Assembly (NCBI RefSeq): GCF_015687155.1
Contig: NZ_JADPQF010000001.1
Span: 434,001 to 498,000, forward strand
Origin: Aliikangiella sp. G2MR2-5
Lineage (GTDB): Bacteria; Pseudomonadota; Gammaproteobacteria; Enterobacterales; Kangiellaceae
Length of the DNA stretch: 64,000 bases
Direction: 5' to 3'
How positions within the stretch are numbered: position 1 is the first letter of the stretch; the number at the start of each line of letters is the position of its first letter. The notes beneath the pieces were generated by a model, which ran no database searches, was not told where the DNA came from, and saw only the letters and a program-made list of their open reading frames with translations. This document shows, piece after piece, positions 25,362-35,100 of the stretch. The translations under genes and the position numbers were made by a program.

Positions 25362-25492
25362 TATTTGTCGCGCAAGTATATCGAGTCAGTCACAACAAGG
25401 CAATGCCCAAAACATATGTTAGCTAAAACTGAATTTTAATGAGTTTTTGTGTAAACTCCCTATATTCAATGAGTTACTAGAAAATATTCTCT

Positions 25493-26113
25493 ATGACCCT
25501 GTCCAGAGCAGAGCAAAAAGAAAAGACCAGAAGAGCCATTATTGACGCTGCTCTCAGGCAATTAAGTGCCGGCAAGTCCTTTGATGCCCTAAGTTTGCGA
25601 GAAGTCGCACGAGAAGCAGATATCGCTCCAACCTCTTTTTATCGTCATTTTAAAGATATGGAGGAGTTGGGGCTGACACTGGTAGATGAGTGTGGTTTGG
25701 CACTCAGGCAAATAATGCGTAAAGGCAGAAAGCGAATTGAAAATGCAGGTAGTGTAATTGGTACTTCAGTGGATACTTTTATGGAGTTTACCGAGGCAAA
25801 CCCTAATATATTTCGCTTGCTGTTTCATGAACGCTCAGGAACAAGCCATGGGTTGCGGACTGCAGTAGCCCGTGAAATACAGTATTTTATTGTGGAACTC
25901 AGCGATTATATCGAAACTGTCGGCTATGAAGCCGAGTCCGCGTATGCTCAAGCTGAAGCAATGGTTGCAATCGTTTTTAACGCTGGAGCAGAGTCTCTGG
26001 ATGCCAAGCCTGCTCAGCGCAAGGAGATTGCAAGAAGAGCGAAAATGCAGCTACGCTTCATTGCATCGGGGGCGGCACAGCAGTTAAAACCTTTTAAAGG
26101 AAAAGATCAATAA
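25493..26113 (+). CDS. fabR: TetR-family regulator of unsaturated fatty acid synthesis (FabR/DesT type)
   Basis: A 206-residue TetR-family repressor. The N-terminal helix-turn-helix covers residues 12-58, with [21 protein letters not shown] typical of FabR. The C-terminal ligand domain contains [21 protein letters not shown], also as in FabR. FabR senses the saturated/unsaturated balance of acyl-ACP or acyl-CoA and represses fabA/fabB; DesT does so for desB in Pseudomonas. Here the gene is divergent from the desaturase and the matching operator also lies upstream of fabA, so it probably controls both routes. FabR versus DesT naming is not certain. Confidence 0.82.
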   Translation: MTLSRAEQKEKTRRAIIDAALRQLSAGKSFDALSLREVAREADIAPTSFYRHFKDMEELGLTLVDECGLALRQIMRKGRKRIENAGSVIGTSVDTFMEFTEANPNIFRLLFHERSGTSHGLRTAVAREIQYFIVELSDYIETVGYEAESAYAQAEAMVAIVFNAGAESLDAKPAQRKEIARRAKMQLRFIASGAAQQLKPFKGKDQ

Positions 26114-26144
26114 TACCTGGCCTAGCTCTGTCTTATTGGTAGCT

Positions 26145-26393
26145 TTAGAGCTTGTAACGCAGATGTTTGTATTGTGGTGAATAGGAAATGGCTTTCAACA
26201 GTGAAACAACTCTCTGAGGCGCCGGAGCAAATGATGGAAGTCTGTACCAATGATCGCCATGCCCCTTGTATACAACCAGTCTGGGCTTGTTGGTGCGCCA
26301 GAATTGATATTTTTTAGGCAGATGTCGCAAAGTAATCTGGATACATCCCTCATCTTTAGGATCGGATTCCACTTTAACGATTTGTTCACTCAT
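26145..26393 (-). CDS. small hypothetical protein
   Basis: An 82-residue basic protein (many His, Lys, Tyr, Trp), convergent with the TetR-type regulator gene. It reads as a compact beta-rich sequence: IQITLRHLPKKYQFW, then PRLVVYKGHGDHWYRLP. No signal peptide or known motif. The ribosome site is weak. It is called because the composition looks protein-like and no other gene covers the interval; it could still be spurious. Confidence 0.5.
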   Translation of the reverse strand: MSEQIVKVESDPKDEGCIQITLRHLPKKYQFWRTNKPRLVVYKGHGDHWYRLPSFAPAPQRVVSLLKAISYSPQYKHLRYKL

Positions 26394-26542
26394 ATCAAAT
26401 TCTAATAACAGGGTGTAGATAAAGCTTCAGGGTAACCAGTATAATCCCCTGATTACCGATATAATTATAGTCAATTTAGCTGACATCGGCAGCGAAAATA
26501 GTCCTATTTAGAAGGCAAAAGCCGACAATATTTCCAAAAAAT

Positions 26543-27082
26543 ATGTTAAATGAAGTAAATAAGCTGAATACGCTGGTAGAAATTTTTAATAAACTATTCC
26601 AGAACACTGAAAATACCGTTTTGCAACCCGGTGCCGATGAACCTTTTTATCAGGCTCCCAGTAACAATAAAGGGGCGGTTATTTACTCAAGAGAAGATTA
26701 CTTTTCCAGTGCTCTACATGAGATAGCGCATTGGTGCATTGCCGGTAATGAACGCCGTAAAATTGATGACTTCGGATATTGGTATAAGCCTGAAGGGCGA
26801 AGTATTGAAGAGCAGCTGGCTTTTGAACAAGTGGAAGTAAAACCTCAAGCTATAGAGTGGGCGTTCCATATGGCATGTGATCATCCATTCCATTTTTCCG
26901 CTGACAATTTGAGTCAGGCAATAGAAGCTTCAGACTCTTTCAAACTCAATGTTAGTAACCAGTTAAATATCTATCTTGCTAACGGCTTACCCCGGAGAGG
27001 GCAAATATTGTTTGAAGCACTCAATTCATATTTCTGTGCTGGACGGGAAGTATCGACCATGCAGGTGAATGCTAATGTTTAA
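26543..27082 (+). CDS. epmC: elongation factor P hydroxylase EpmC
   Basis: A 179-residue protein matching the YfcM/EpmC family, which hydroxylates the lysyl-lysine modification on elongation factor P. The metal site is suggested by LHEIAHWCIAG (HEIAH near residue 65) and by EQLAFEQVEVKPQAIEW about 40 residues later. Length matches the family. The ribosome site before this ATG is weak. The stop overlaps the start of the ATP-NAD kinase gene by 8 bases. Confidence 0.88.
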   Translation: MLNEVNKLNTLVEIFNKLFQNTENTVLQPGADEPFYQAPSNNKGAVIYSREDYFSSALHEIAHWCIAGNERRKIDDFGYWYKPEGRSIEEQLAFEQVEVKPQAIEWAFHMACDHPFHFSADNLSQAIEASDSFKLNVSNQLNIYLANGLPRRGQILFEALNSYFCAGREVSTMQVNANV

Positions 27083-28193
27083 ACTAGGATTGATTATCAA
27101 CCCTTTTGCCGGTATCGGCGGAAGAGTGGGCTTTAAAGGAAGTGACGGAGCTGACATTCGTGCTAAAGCTCTGGCTATGGGAGCACCGCAATTGGCCGAG
27201 CCCAAAACCAGAATTTGTCTTGAGCATTTAGCTGAACTGCAAGGAAAATATCAGATACTGACTGTATCTGGGGATATGGGGGAGTCGCTCTGCCAGCGAA
27301 TGGCCCTCAACCACAAGGTTGTCTATCAAGCGAAATCACCATCTAATGAAGACGATACGCTTGGCGCAGTTAAAACCCTGTTAGAAGAGAAAGTTGATCT
27401 TATTTTGTTTGCTGGCGGTGACGGTACCGCGCGAAATATATTCGAGGCTTGCGACGAAAATCAGATGGTTTTGGGGATTCCTGCCGGTGTGAAAATCCAC
27501 TCAGGTGTGTACGCGATATCTCCCGACGCAGCCGGTCAAATAGTTAAGGCATTAGTTTGTGGCGAGATGATGAGTCTGCTTAATGCAGATGTTATGGACA
27601 TCGATGAAAATGCTTTTCGTGAAGGGATTGTCAAAGCTAAAAAATATGGATATCTCAATATTCCCGGAGCTTTGCAATTTGTTCAATCTACCAAAAGTGG
27701 TGGCAAGGAAGTTGAAGAGTTAGTTCTGGAGGATATTGCTGCGGAAGTTATCGAAGAAATGGAAGATGATACCTACTATGTGATTGGCTCTGGAACTACC
27801 TGTGCCGCGGTTATGGAACAGCTTGGCTTAGATAATACTCTTCTCGGCTCAGACATTGTTTTTCAGGAATCTCTTTATCTGTCAGACGCGATCGAGTCAG
27901 ATCTGTTGGCACTATTGGAAAAAGGACACAAAGTTAAATTTATCATTACGGTAATAGGAGGGCAGGGACATCTTCTTGGACGTGGCAATCATCAATTAAG
28001 TCCATCTGTGATCCGTCAAGCAGGTTGGGAAAACTTTGAAGTTATTGCAACCAAAAGCAAATTAACAGCTTTGAATGGTAGACCGCTACTTGTTGATACC
28101 GGAGACAAGGTGCTTGACCAACAGCTTAAGGGTACCAAAAAAGTTGTCACCGGATATCGAGACTTCGTACTTTACCCGGTAGGCTTAGGCTAA
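27075..28193 (+). CDS. ATP-NAD kinase family protein
   Basis: A 372-residue protein of the ATP-NAD kinase/diacylglycerol-kinase-like fold. LGLIINPFAGIGGRVG opens the protein, and the nucleotide-binding FAGGDGTARNI motif (GGDGT) is near residues 116-126. The start at 27075 (MFKLGLI) is preferred over 27069 because GCAGGTG is 8 bases upstream. It is a longer, divergent relative of the canonical NAD kinase, common in gammaproteobacteria; the true substrate is not settled. Overlaps epmC by 8 bases. About 500 bases of non-coding DNA and a CsrB-like RNA follow. Confidence 0.82.
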   Translation: MFKLGLIINPFAGIGGRVGFKGSDGADIRAKALAMGAPQLAEPKTRICLEHLAELQGKYQILTVSGDMGESLCQRMALNHKVVYQAKSPSNEDDTLGAVKTLLEEKVDLILFAGGDGTARNIFEACDENQMVLGIPAGVKIHSGVYAISPDAAGQIVKALVCGEMMSLLNADVMDIDENAFREGIVKAKKYGYLNIPGALQFVQSTKSGGKEVEELVLEDIAAEVIEEMEDDTYYVIGSGTTCAAVMEQLGLDNTLLGSDIVFQESLYLSDAIESDLLALLEKGHKVKFIITVIGGQGHLLGRGNHQLSPSVIRQAGWENFEVIATKSKLTALNGRPLLVDTGDKVLDQQLKGTKKVVTGYRDFVLYPVGLG

Positions 28194-28503
28194 GTGATGC
28201 AGGCCAATTAATGTCGCTTTTATTAATCACAAGTGAATTCATTGTTTCTGGGACCTACTTTAGTTAACCAATCATGTGTCTTCTGACTAGAAATCTTGTA
28301 ACTGGAAACTATCCTGCTACCACATATTTGATAGGTTGAATAACAAAAAATGTGAACCAAATCTCGCAATAAAAATTTTCCTTATGCTAGCCAATCAGGC
28401 GTTGTAACTTACTGAAAAATTTAAATTTTTTATACCGGAATCCAATTCAGGAATTGGTAGTGTGGTGCTGTGTTTATCTTTGTGGGATATTGACTGCATT
28501 CTT
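28194..28503. other. intergenic DNA upstream of the CsrB-like RNA gene
   Basis: About 310 bases after the ATP-NAD kinase gene. No reading frame of note and no convincing terminator for the kinase gene were seen. The regulatory palindrome of the RNA gene begins at 28501. Confidence 0.4.
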
Positions 28504-28521
28504 TGTGAGAAATATCTCACA
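28504..28521. promoter_or_regulatory. GacA/UvrY-type upstream activating palindrome
   Basis: TGTGAG and CTCACA separated by six bases, within a longer perfect inverted repeat (10-bp arms at 28501-28510 and 28515-28524). The known GacA/UvrY/VarA box upstream of csrB/rsmY/rsmZ genes is TGTAAG-N6-CTTACA, with E. coli csrB using a TGTGAG arm. It lies about 180 bp before the likely RNA start, similar to the distance in E. coli csrB. A third half-site-like GTGAGAAATA follows at 28527-28536. Confidence 0.78.
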
Positions 28522-28689
28522 AAGACGTGAGAAATAGCCGAATGTGAATTAGGATATTGGTAGTTTTTGTTTAGGGATATATCTATGTTGTTGTTTTTAA
28601 ATAATATTTTTTGTCATATCTCTATTAAAAATAACCTGTACAATTAAATTGTTATTATTTCACACTTGTTTAAATACAGTGTTAATCTA

Positions 28690-29075
28690 AACTTCATCTT
28701 GTCGCAAGGAGATGCAGACAAGGAAACACTGCTTGATGGAACAAGCGCATTGAAATGATTTCAATGAAGGACAAGCTCAAGATGAGCTGATTGTGTTGCT
28801 AAAGGAATAAGGACGAAGGAAAAGGGAACGATAAGGACGTTGAAGGATTTTGAGGACTTAGAAGGAACTAAGGACTAACGGATTGCAAATTGTCTTCAGG
28901 ATGAAGAACAAGGATGAGTCAGGGAAGAAAGGGACAAGGGTTAAGGAATAGCCCATCAAAGGAACTGAAAGGACTCGAGGGAATTATTACGGAGCCATAA
29001 GGAATAGGCAAAGGATTATTCTTGGATAGGTCGAAGAAAATTAAAAAAGGCAACCGCGAGGTTGCCTTTTTTATT
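28690..29075 (+). ncRNA. csrB: CsrB/RsmZ-type regulatory RNA (CsrA-sequestering)
   Basis: About 385 bases of purine-rich, stop-riddled DNA containing 26 GGA trinucleotides by hand count, most as AAGGA or AGGA. Some sit in clear hairpin loops: GCTTG-ATGGAA-CAAGC at 28731-28746, and TCTTC-AGGAT-GAAGA at 28893-28907. It ends in a perfect 13-bp terminator stem with T-run. E. coli CsrB is similar in length and GGA count. Such RNAs bind many copies of CsrA and relieve its translational repression. A GacA/UvrY-type box lies upstream. The 5' end is approximate: TTGTTA (28649) and TAAATA (28671) could be the promoter. No rival protein-coding interpretation is seen. Confidence 0.88.
29043..29072 (+). 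terminator. intrinsic terminator of the CsrB-like RNA
   Basis: A perfect 13-bp stem (29043-29055 with 29060-29072), GCGA tetraloop and a run of six T on the 3' arm. One of the strongest terminators in the window. Confidence 0.95.
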
Positions 29076-29282
29076 GCCCGACGGTGGAGAATTACACCAA
29101 ATTAAGACCGTGAATCAAAAGTTCTGGTTGCAATATGCCACTACATATCTTTTTATAATAAAAATCATTGCTTGCCAAACGACTGCAAAGTCATTGAAAA
29201 TAAAAGACGCTGCGCGATAAAAGCAGCAAAGTTTGAATGATAAAGACTCAAATTTAAGTAGCATAATAAATATCTGAGCAAT

Positions 29283-32108
29283 ATGCCGATAGCCATAGAT
29301 ACTTCCCAAGTAGCACACTTTTTTAAATCAATAGAAAGTACAGAGCCGGAAAGCTCTGAAAATTCTTTGATTTTAACTCCGAATGCCAGAACTCAAAGTG
29401 CTGTTATTGCCGGCTTCATGAAAGATGTTAAGCAGCATGACGTAACATATTCTCCAAACATAATGTCAATAGGCCAGTGGCGAGATGAGCTCTGGCGTAG
29501 CCTGGCTTTTACAAAGGTTTTACCGGTGGTAATTAATCAATTGGAGTTAAAGTTCTGGCTTAAAGATCTTATTGCTAAAGAAGATAACTGGCAGCTTACC
29601 AACGAACTGGGGGTAGCTGAAAAAGTTCTCGATACTTTTAAAAATCTAACTCATTGGCAAATCAGTATTAGCGATTTGCCCGAAGCTATGACTCAGGAAC
29701 AAAGGTACTTTGTCCAATGGATAGAGCAAATGTTGAGCTATCTAAGTGAAAGAAAGCTTATTCTCGATTGCCAAAAGTGGCCGATAATCTTAGAGAATCT
29801 AACCAAACTCGAGCGAGAGCTACCCAACAAAGTATTAATGATCGGCTTTAATGAAGTTACCCCTGTTGAGAATGCATTTTTAGAAAAAATACAAGAGCGT
29901 AATTGCTCCGTGGAATCATTTTATCCACAAAAGAATGAGCCCAATGTCTATAAGGCTATTTGTCAAAATAGTTCTCAGGAAATAGAATTCGCTGCAGCTA
30001 AGTCCTTAGAATGGACGAGCGCCTATCCAGATGAAAGCATTGGCGTTGTGGTACACGGCTTGTCTGGCCAGGTAGAAAAGGTTCACCAGATTTTCAGTGA
30101 TTATTTTCAAGAGGATGAAATTAAGCCATGGAGTGGGTTGGGCAAGTGTCGATACAACGTTTCTGCAGGCACTCCCATTGCGCAAATCCCAAAAGCTTCA
30201 GCTGCGCTAAAAATACTAAAGTTAAAATCATTTGAGCTGAGTCTTGAAGAGCTTAGATTTATTAAGAATACTCCTTTTATCTACTGGGGAGAGTTTGAGG
30301 GCACTATCAAAAACTTTCTCAATCAATTAAGTCTGCTCGCATTGCCAAAATACCGAGTGGACTATCTAATAGAGCAGATCAATCAGCATGAGAATGTCAA
30401 CCAGTTAAAACTTTTGCGCGCACGGATTATCGAGTTAAAAGAAAGAAGCTTTATTACCAGAGCTCTTCCGGCCTGGAGTCGCTCTTGGAAACACTGCCTG
30501 CAACAATGGGGGTGGGGGACCATTGGTGAAGCTTGTTCAGATAGCAATCAAAGTCATTTTAATCAAGGCATTGATGATTTTTCTGTAAAGGTTGAAAGTG
30601 ATTTTCTGGATTGTCTTATCGACTTTTCTAAACTCTCGATAACTGGCATTAAATATAGTCATAAAGCCGCTTTTGAACTTTTTACTCAACTAGTAAAACA
30701 ATCTGCTTTTCAGTTACCCAGTGACAGAACTAATGTTCACGTACTCGGTGTACTGGAAGCCGTTGGGCTTGAATTTGATAGAGTCATATTGATTGGATTT
30801 AATCGAGGTAACTGGCCGCAAAAAGCTTCTGCTAGTCCATTTTTGCCTTATGATTTTCAAGGAATGCATGATATGCCTGGCTCTTCTGCCGAGCGGGAGT
30901 ATCGATACGCAGAGCAGGTTTCTCGTTCACTGCTAGGAATTGCTGATGAAATATGTATTACTCAGTCTAAAACTAGCGAAAACGGAGAACAGCTTTCATC
31001 AATATTTTTTGAATCGATACCGGTCAAAGAATTCCGCTTAGATAAGCTTATTAAAGGTTCGGTAAAACTGAACACGGATTATCGGTGGAGGAGTGATTGC
31101 TCAATAGATATTCCTCAAGGAACGGTGAAAGGTGGTGCCTATCTACTCAGCGATTATGCCAAATGTCCTTTTATGGCTATAACTCGACATGTATTAAAAG
31201 TGGATGCCTCCGAAGAGTTAAAAGAAGGAATCGATCCCCGAGTGAAGGGAACCTGGTTACATAGAGCTGTTGAATTATTTTGGAATCATACTCAGAGCCA
31301 GTCCAATCTGATTTCTCTTAGCTGCGATGAATTGATAAGTAAAGTCGAGGAGTATGTAAATCAGGCAAAGGTTGAACAGGAACATAAACTTTATGCCGCT
31401 GTTGCGCCAGAAATTATTGAAATAGAAAGACGTAAAATGATAACCCTGATTTCTGAGTGGCTTGAAATCGACAAGCAGAAACCAGCATTTAGAGTGAAAA
31501 CTGAAGTCGAAAAGTCTCTCGAGCTAGCTGGGCTCAACTTTTCCTTTAAAATTGATAGAGTAGATACATTCGAAAATCAAAGTATCGAAATTATCGATTA
31601 TAAAACAGGAAAAGTTAGTGTAAAAAAATGGATGAGTGAAAGACCGGAAGAAGCACAGATGCCGGCTTACGTAATTGCATGTGAGAATGAAGCTCAAGCA
31701 ATCAACGAGCAATTGAATCTGAGTGCTTTATCTTACGCCAGGCTCCGTACCGGAGAAGTCTCCAGAGTTGGAATTGTTTTTGACTTAAAAAGCTCTTCAG
31801 AATTTCAGGTCTTTGAACAGACTGTCAATCAACCATTTAAAGTTAAAAAACTGAACAAAGAAGTATACGACACGCATCGACCTCTTAAAACTCAGTGGCG
31901 AGAAAATCTTGAAAGACTTGCTGCAAATATTGCCAGTGGAATGGCCCCTGTGTCTCCTGGAAACATTAATGAAACTTGTCAATTTTGTGAATATAGTAGT
32001 TTTTGCCGTATAAAAGAAGAGCAACCAGAAGAGAGTATCACTAACGATTTTATGAGTTTGGATGTTGCCACTGACCATAGTAATCAAGGAACGCATACCA
32101 ATGACTAG
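29283..32108 (+). CDS. AddB-like PD-(D/E)XK nuclease family DNA repair protein
   Basis: A 941-residue protein resembling AddB-type subunits of helicase-nuclease complexes (the 'probable DNA repair protein' group of gammaproteobacteria). The N-terminal 600 residues are helicase-like without an obvious Walker A, as in some AddB variants. The C-terminal nuclease has FKIDRVD then EIIDYKTGK (the D and K of PD-(D/E)XK). Four cysteines fit an iron-sulphur cluster: Cys628 (YAKCPFM) and Cys899, Cys902, Cys908 (CQFCEYSSFC). It overlaps the partner AddA-like gene by 8 bases. The pair probably processes double-strand breaks for recombination. Confidence 0.85.
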   Translation: MPIAIDTSQVAHFFKSIESTEPESSENSLILTPNARTQSAVIAGFMKDVKQHDVTYSPNIMSIGQWRDELWRSLAFTKVLPVVINQLELKFWLKDLIAKEDNWQLTNELGVAEKVLDTFKNLTHWQISISDLPEAMTQEQRYFVQWIEQMLSYLSERKLILDCQKWPIILENLTKLERELPNKVLMIGFNEVTPVENAFLEKIQERNCSVESFYPQKNEPNVYKAICQNSSQEIEFAAAKSLEWTSAYPDESIGVVVHGLSGQVEKVHQIFSDYFQEDEIKPWSGLGKCRYNVSAGTPIAQIPKASAALKILKLKSFELSLEELRFIKNTPFIYWGEFEGTIKNFLNQLSLLALPKYRVDYLIEQINQHENVNQLKLLRARIIELKERSFITRALPAWSRSWKHCLQQWGWGTIGEACSDSNQSHFNQGIDDFSVKVESDFLDCLIDFSKLSITGIKYSHKAAFELFTQLVKQSAFQLPSDRTNVHVLGVLEAVGLEFDRVILIGFNRGNWPQKASASPFLPYDFQGMHDMPGSSAEREYRYAEQVSRSLLGIADEICITQSKTSENGEQLSSIFFESIPVKEFRLDKLIKGSVKLNTDYRWRSDCSIDIPQGTVKGGAYLLSDYAKCPFMAITRHVLKVDASEELKEGIDPRVKGTWLHRAVELFWNHTQSQSNLISLSCDELISKVEEYVNQAKVEQEHKLYAAVAPEIIEIERRKMITLISEWLEIDKQKPAFRVKTEVEKSLELAGLNFSFKIDRVDTFENQSIEIIDYKTGKVSVKKWMSERPEEAQMPAYVIACENEAQAINEQLNLSALSYARLRTGEVSRVGIVFDLKSSSEFQVFEQTVNQPFKVKKLNKEVYDTHRPLKTQWRENLERLAANIASGMAPVSPGNINETCQFCEYSSFCRIKEEQPEESITNDFMSLDVATDHSNQGTHTND

Positions 32109-35100
32109 AGTCGTCGATCAATGTGTTCGCGAGGAACTACTCAATACAGAACGATCTTTTATTGTTCAGGCACCCGCAGGATCTGGAAAGACAGAGTTGT
32201 TGACTCAGCGAATTCTTGCATTACTCACCGTTGTTGAAAAGCCTGAAAATATTTTAGCTATTACCTTCACTAAAAAGGCTGCAGCAGAAATGAGAGAAAG
32301 GGTAGTCTCTGCTCTGTTGCTTGGTCAACAGGGTGAGCCTGAAGCTGCCCACGAGAAATTTCGTTGGCGTTTAGCACAAAAAGTTTTGCAACGGGATCTG
32401 AAAATGCAGTGGAAGCTTGTTGGCAACCCTGCAAGGTTAAATATCACTACAATCGATAGTTTATCCGCTAGTCTGAGTTCTGCCTTACCTTTACTATCTC
32501 AGACAGGCGCGATGCCATCGATTGCTGAAGATGCAACCAGTTATTATCGTCTGGCAGTTGAAGAGCTGATAAATAGCGTCAGTGAAGAAGGTGAAACTGC
32601 GGAAAATATCCAACAATTACTGAAGCATAAAGATAACAACTTGCCTTTGGTAATGAGTCTGCTTTCGCAAATGTTGGCAAAACGTCTTCAGTGGCTGTCG
32701 CCCTTACAGCAGCATGCAAGAACCTTCAATCAAAGTTCTTTAAGCGATGCGTTGGAAAATATTATTAGCTCTACGTTGATGGAGTTATATCACTCGATAC
32801 CGTTGAATATTACCTGTGAAATTGCAAAAATTCTGAACTTTGCTTCAGCAAATTTGAAGCGTGCAGAAAAAGTCAGTGCAGTTCGAGTTCAAGCGCTGGA
32901 TGAGGTGGGGACTATAGATTTTCCTAACATAGAAGCTCTTCCTGTCTGGAAAGCTATAGCGGAATTGTTTTTAACTGCAAAAGGAGAAATGGTTAAGTCT
33001 TTAAGAGCCGACAAAGGATTTCCAGCCAAAACGAGCGGTAAAAACAAGGATGAGAAGCAATTATTCGAACAAAGCAAAAAAGAAGCATTAGATATTGCTA
33101 AAGAGCTTGCTAACATGCCGCAAGTGGTAGAGCTTTTAAAGCAGGTTAGTTTTTTTCCGGATGATGTCCATCGAGCTACACAACAGCCTAGCCTTAAAGC
33201 TGTTGTTGCTTTACTTCCAGTTGCAGCTGCTCACTTAAAGCTGGTTTTCAGCCGATATAATGTGATTGATTTTTCAGAACTTGCTTTATCTGCTCTGGAT
33301 GCTCTAGGACATCCGGACATGCCAACCGACCTGGCATTAGCGCTGGATTATCGACTTGAGCATATTTTAATTGATGAATTTCAAGATACATCGCAACCTC
33401 AAATCGAGCTGATTGAAATGATGGTGGCTGGTTGGGAAGAAGGTGATGGTCGCTCACTATTTCTGGTTGGCGATCCGATGCAGTCAATTTATCGCTTTAG
33501 AGATGCAAACGTTAGCCTTTTTATGCAAATTCGAGAACAAGGCATTGCGCATTTACCGCTCGACTTCAGGCAACTTAAAGTTAACTTTCGATCAAGTGAA
33601 AAGATCGTTAACTGGGTGAATCAACAATTTTCAAGTGTTATGCCAAAGGAGGATAACATTGCGTTGTCTGCTGTCAGCTATGCACCTTCGGTCGCTTTTA
33701 ATCACTCCCGAAAGGATGATGAGGTGGCTTGCATATTATTTAGCGGCGCGACAGATAACCTGGCACAAGCTGAATGGGTAGTTGCGGAAGTTAAAACGCA
33801 TTTAAAGCGCAACAAGGAGTCAGGAGATAATAAAACGCTGGCTATTCTTGCAAGAAGTCGCGCTCATTTTAGGGAAATTGTCGAGAAACTAAACAGAGAA
33901 AGTATTATTTATGAAGCGATCGAACTGGATTCTCTTAGCGACAAAGTGATAGTTGCAGATCTCACCAATCTTGCATTCGCGCTTACCGATCATTTTGATG
34001 AACTAAGCTGGGCTTCGATTATGCGCTCGCCCTGGTTTGGTTTGACTTTAAATGATATCAAAAAGGTACTCACAGCTACTGATGTAAACCAGTCCTTGTT
34101 GAAAAGAATAGTTGCGGCTTCATCACAATTTCCTGATGACTCGAGGCGACGTTGTGAGAGAGTTTTACCTATTTTACAGTGTGCAATTGAATCAAAAGGA
34201 ACCAAGCCATTTAGGAAGTGGTTAGCAGGATGTTTTATTTCTCTGGGGGGAATGTCCCAATTAGATTATCAGTCAGAAAAAGATGATTTTGATGCCTGTT
34301 TAGATAAACTTAGCGAAATCAATGACGGCGGTGAATTAAATGATCGAAGGCTGGTTAAGGATTCCATCGCAAAGTTGTTTGCTGCTCCCAATCCTGAAGC
34401 CGACGGTCAAGTTCAGTTGATGACCATTCATAAGTCGAAAGGATTAGAGTTTGATACGGTTATTTTACCCTGCCTGGATAAATCCCCACCAGCAGAAGAA
34501 CAGAGCTTGTTGAAGTGGACGGATATTATTGATAATGAGGGAAATACCAATCAGCTACTTGCCGTTTCTCGCGAAGCAGGTAAAGAGTCAGACGAAGTTT
34601 ATCAGTTGATTAGTTATCTGGATAAGCGAAAGGCAGAATATGAGTTTCAACGTGTTCTCTACGTTGCCGCTACTCGAGCCAAAGAAAGGCTGTATTTGTT
34701 GGGCAATGTTAATGCTGCTGAAAATGTCCAGGGGGAAGGATTGTCAAAGGCAGCTCAGGTGGCTGATACGCAGTTTAAAATTCCGAATAAAAGATCCTAT
34801 CTCGGGATAATATGGAAGGGGATTATAGAGGAAGCAAAAGTTTGTCAGGTGGCACAATCAGAATATTTTTCCAAAACTGAAGAGTCAACACAACAGGCTT
34901 ATATAAACCGCTATACCAAATTAATTAACCTGAACAAAATTGAATTGCTTCCAGAGTCACAGACTTCATCCGGTTCGCCAAAAGTGGCTTCGAACAAAGC
35001 TGGCATATTAAATCAAACTGATAGTTCAAAAAAAATACAGCTGGATTTTTCAGAGAATTCCATTGCCAGGAGTGAAAGTACACAGGTTCGCAATGAGCAA

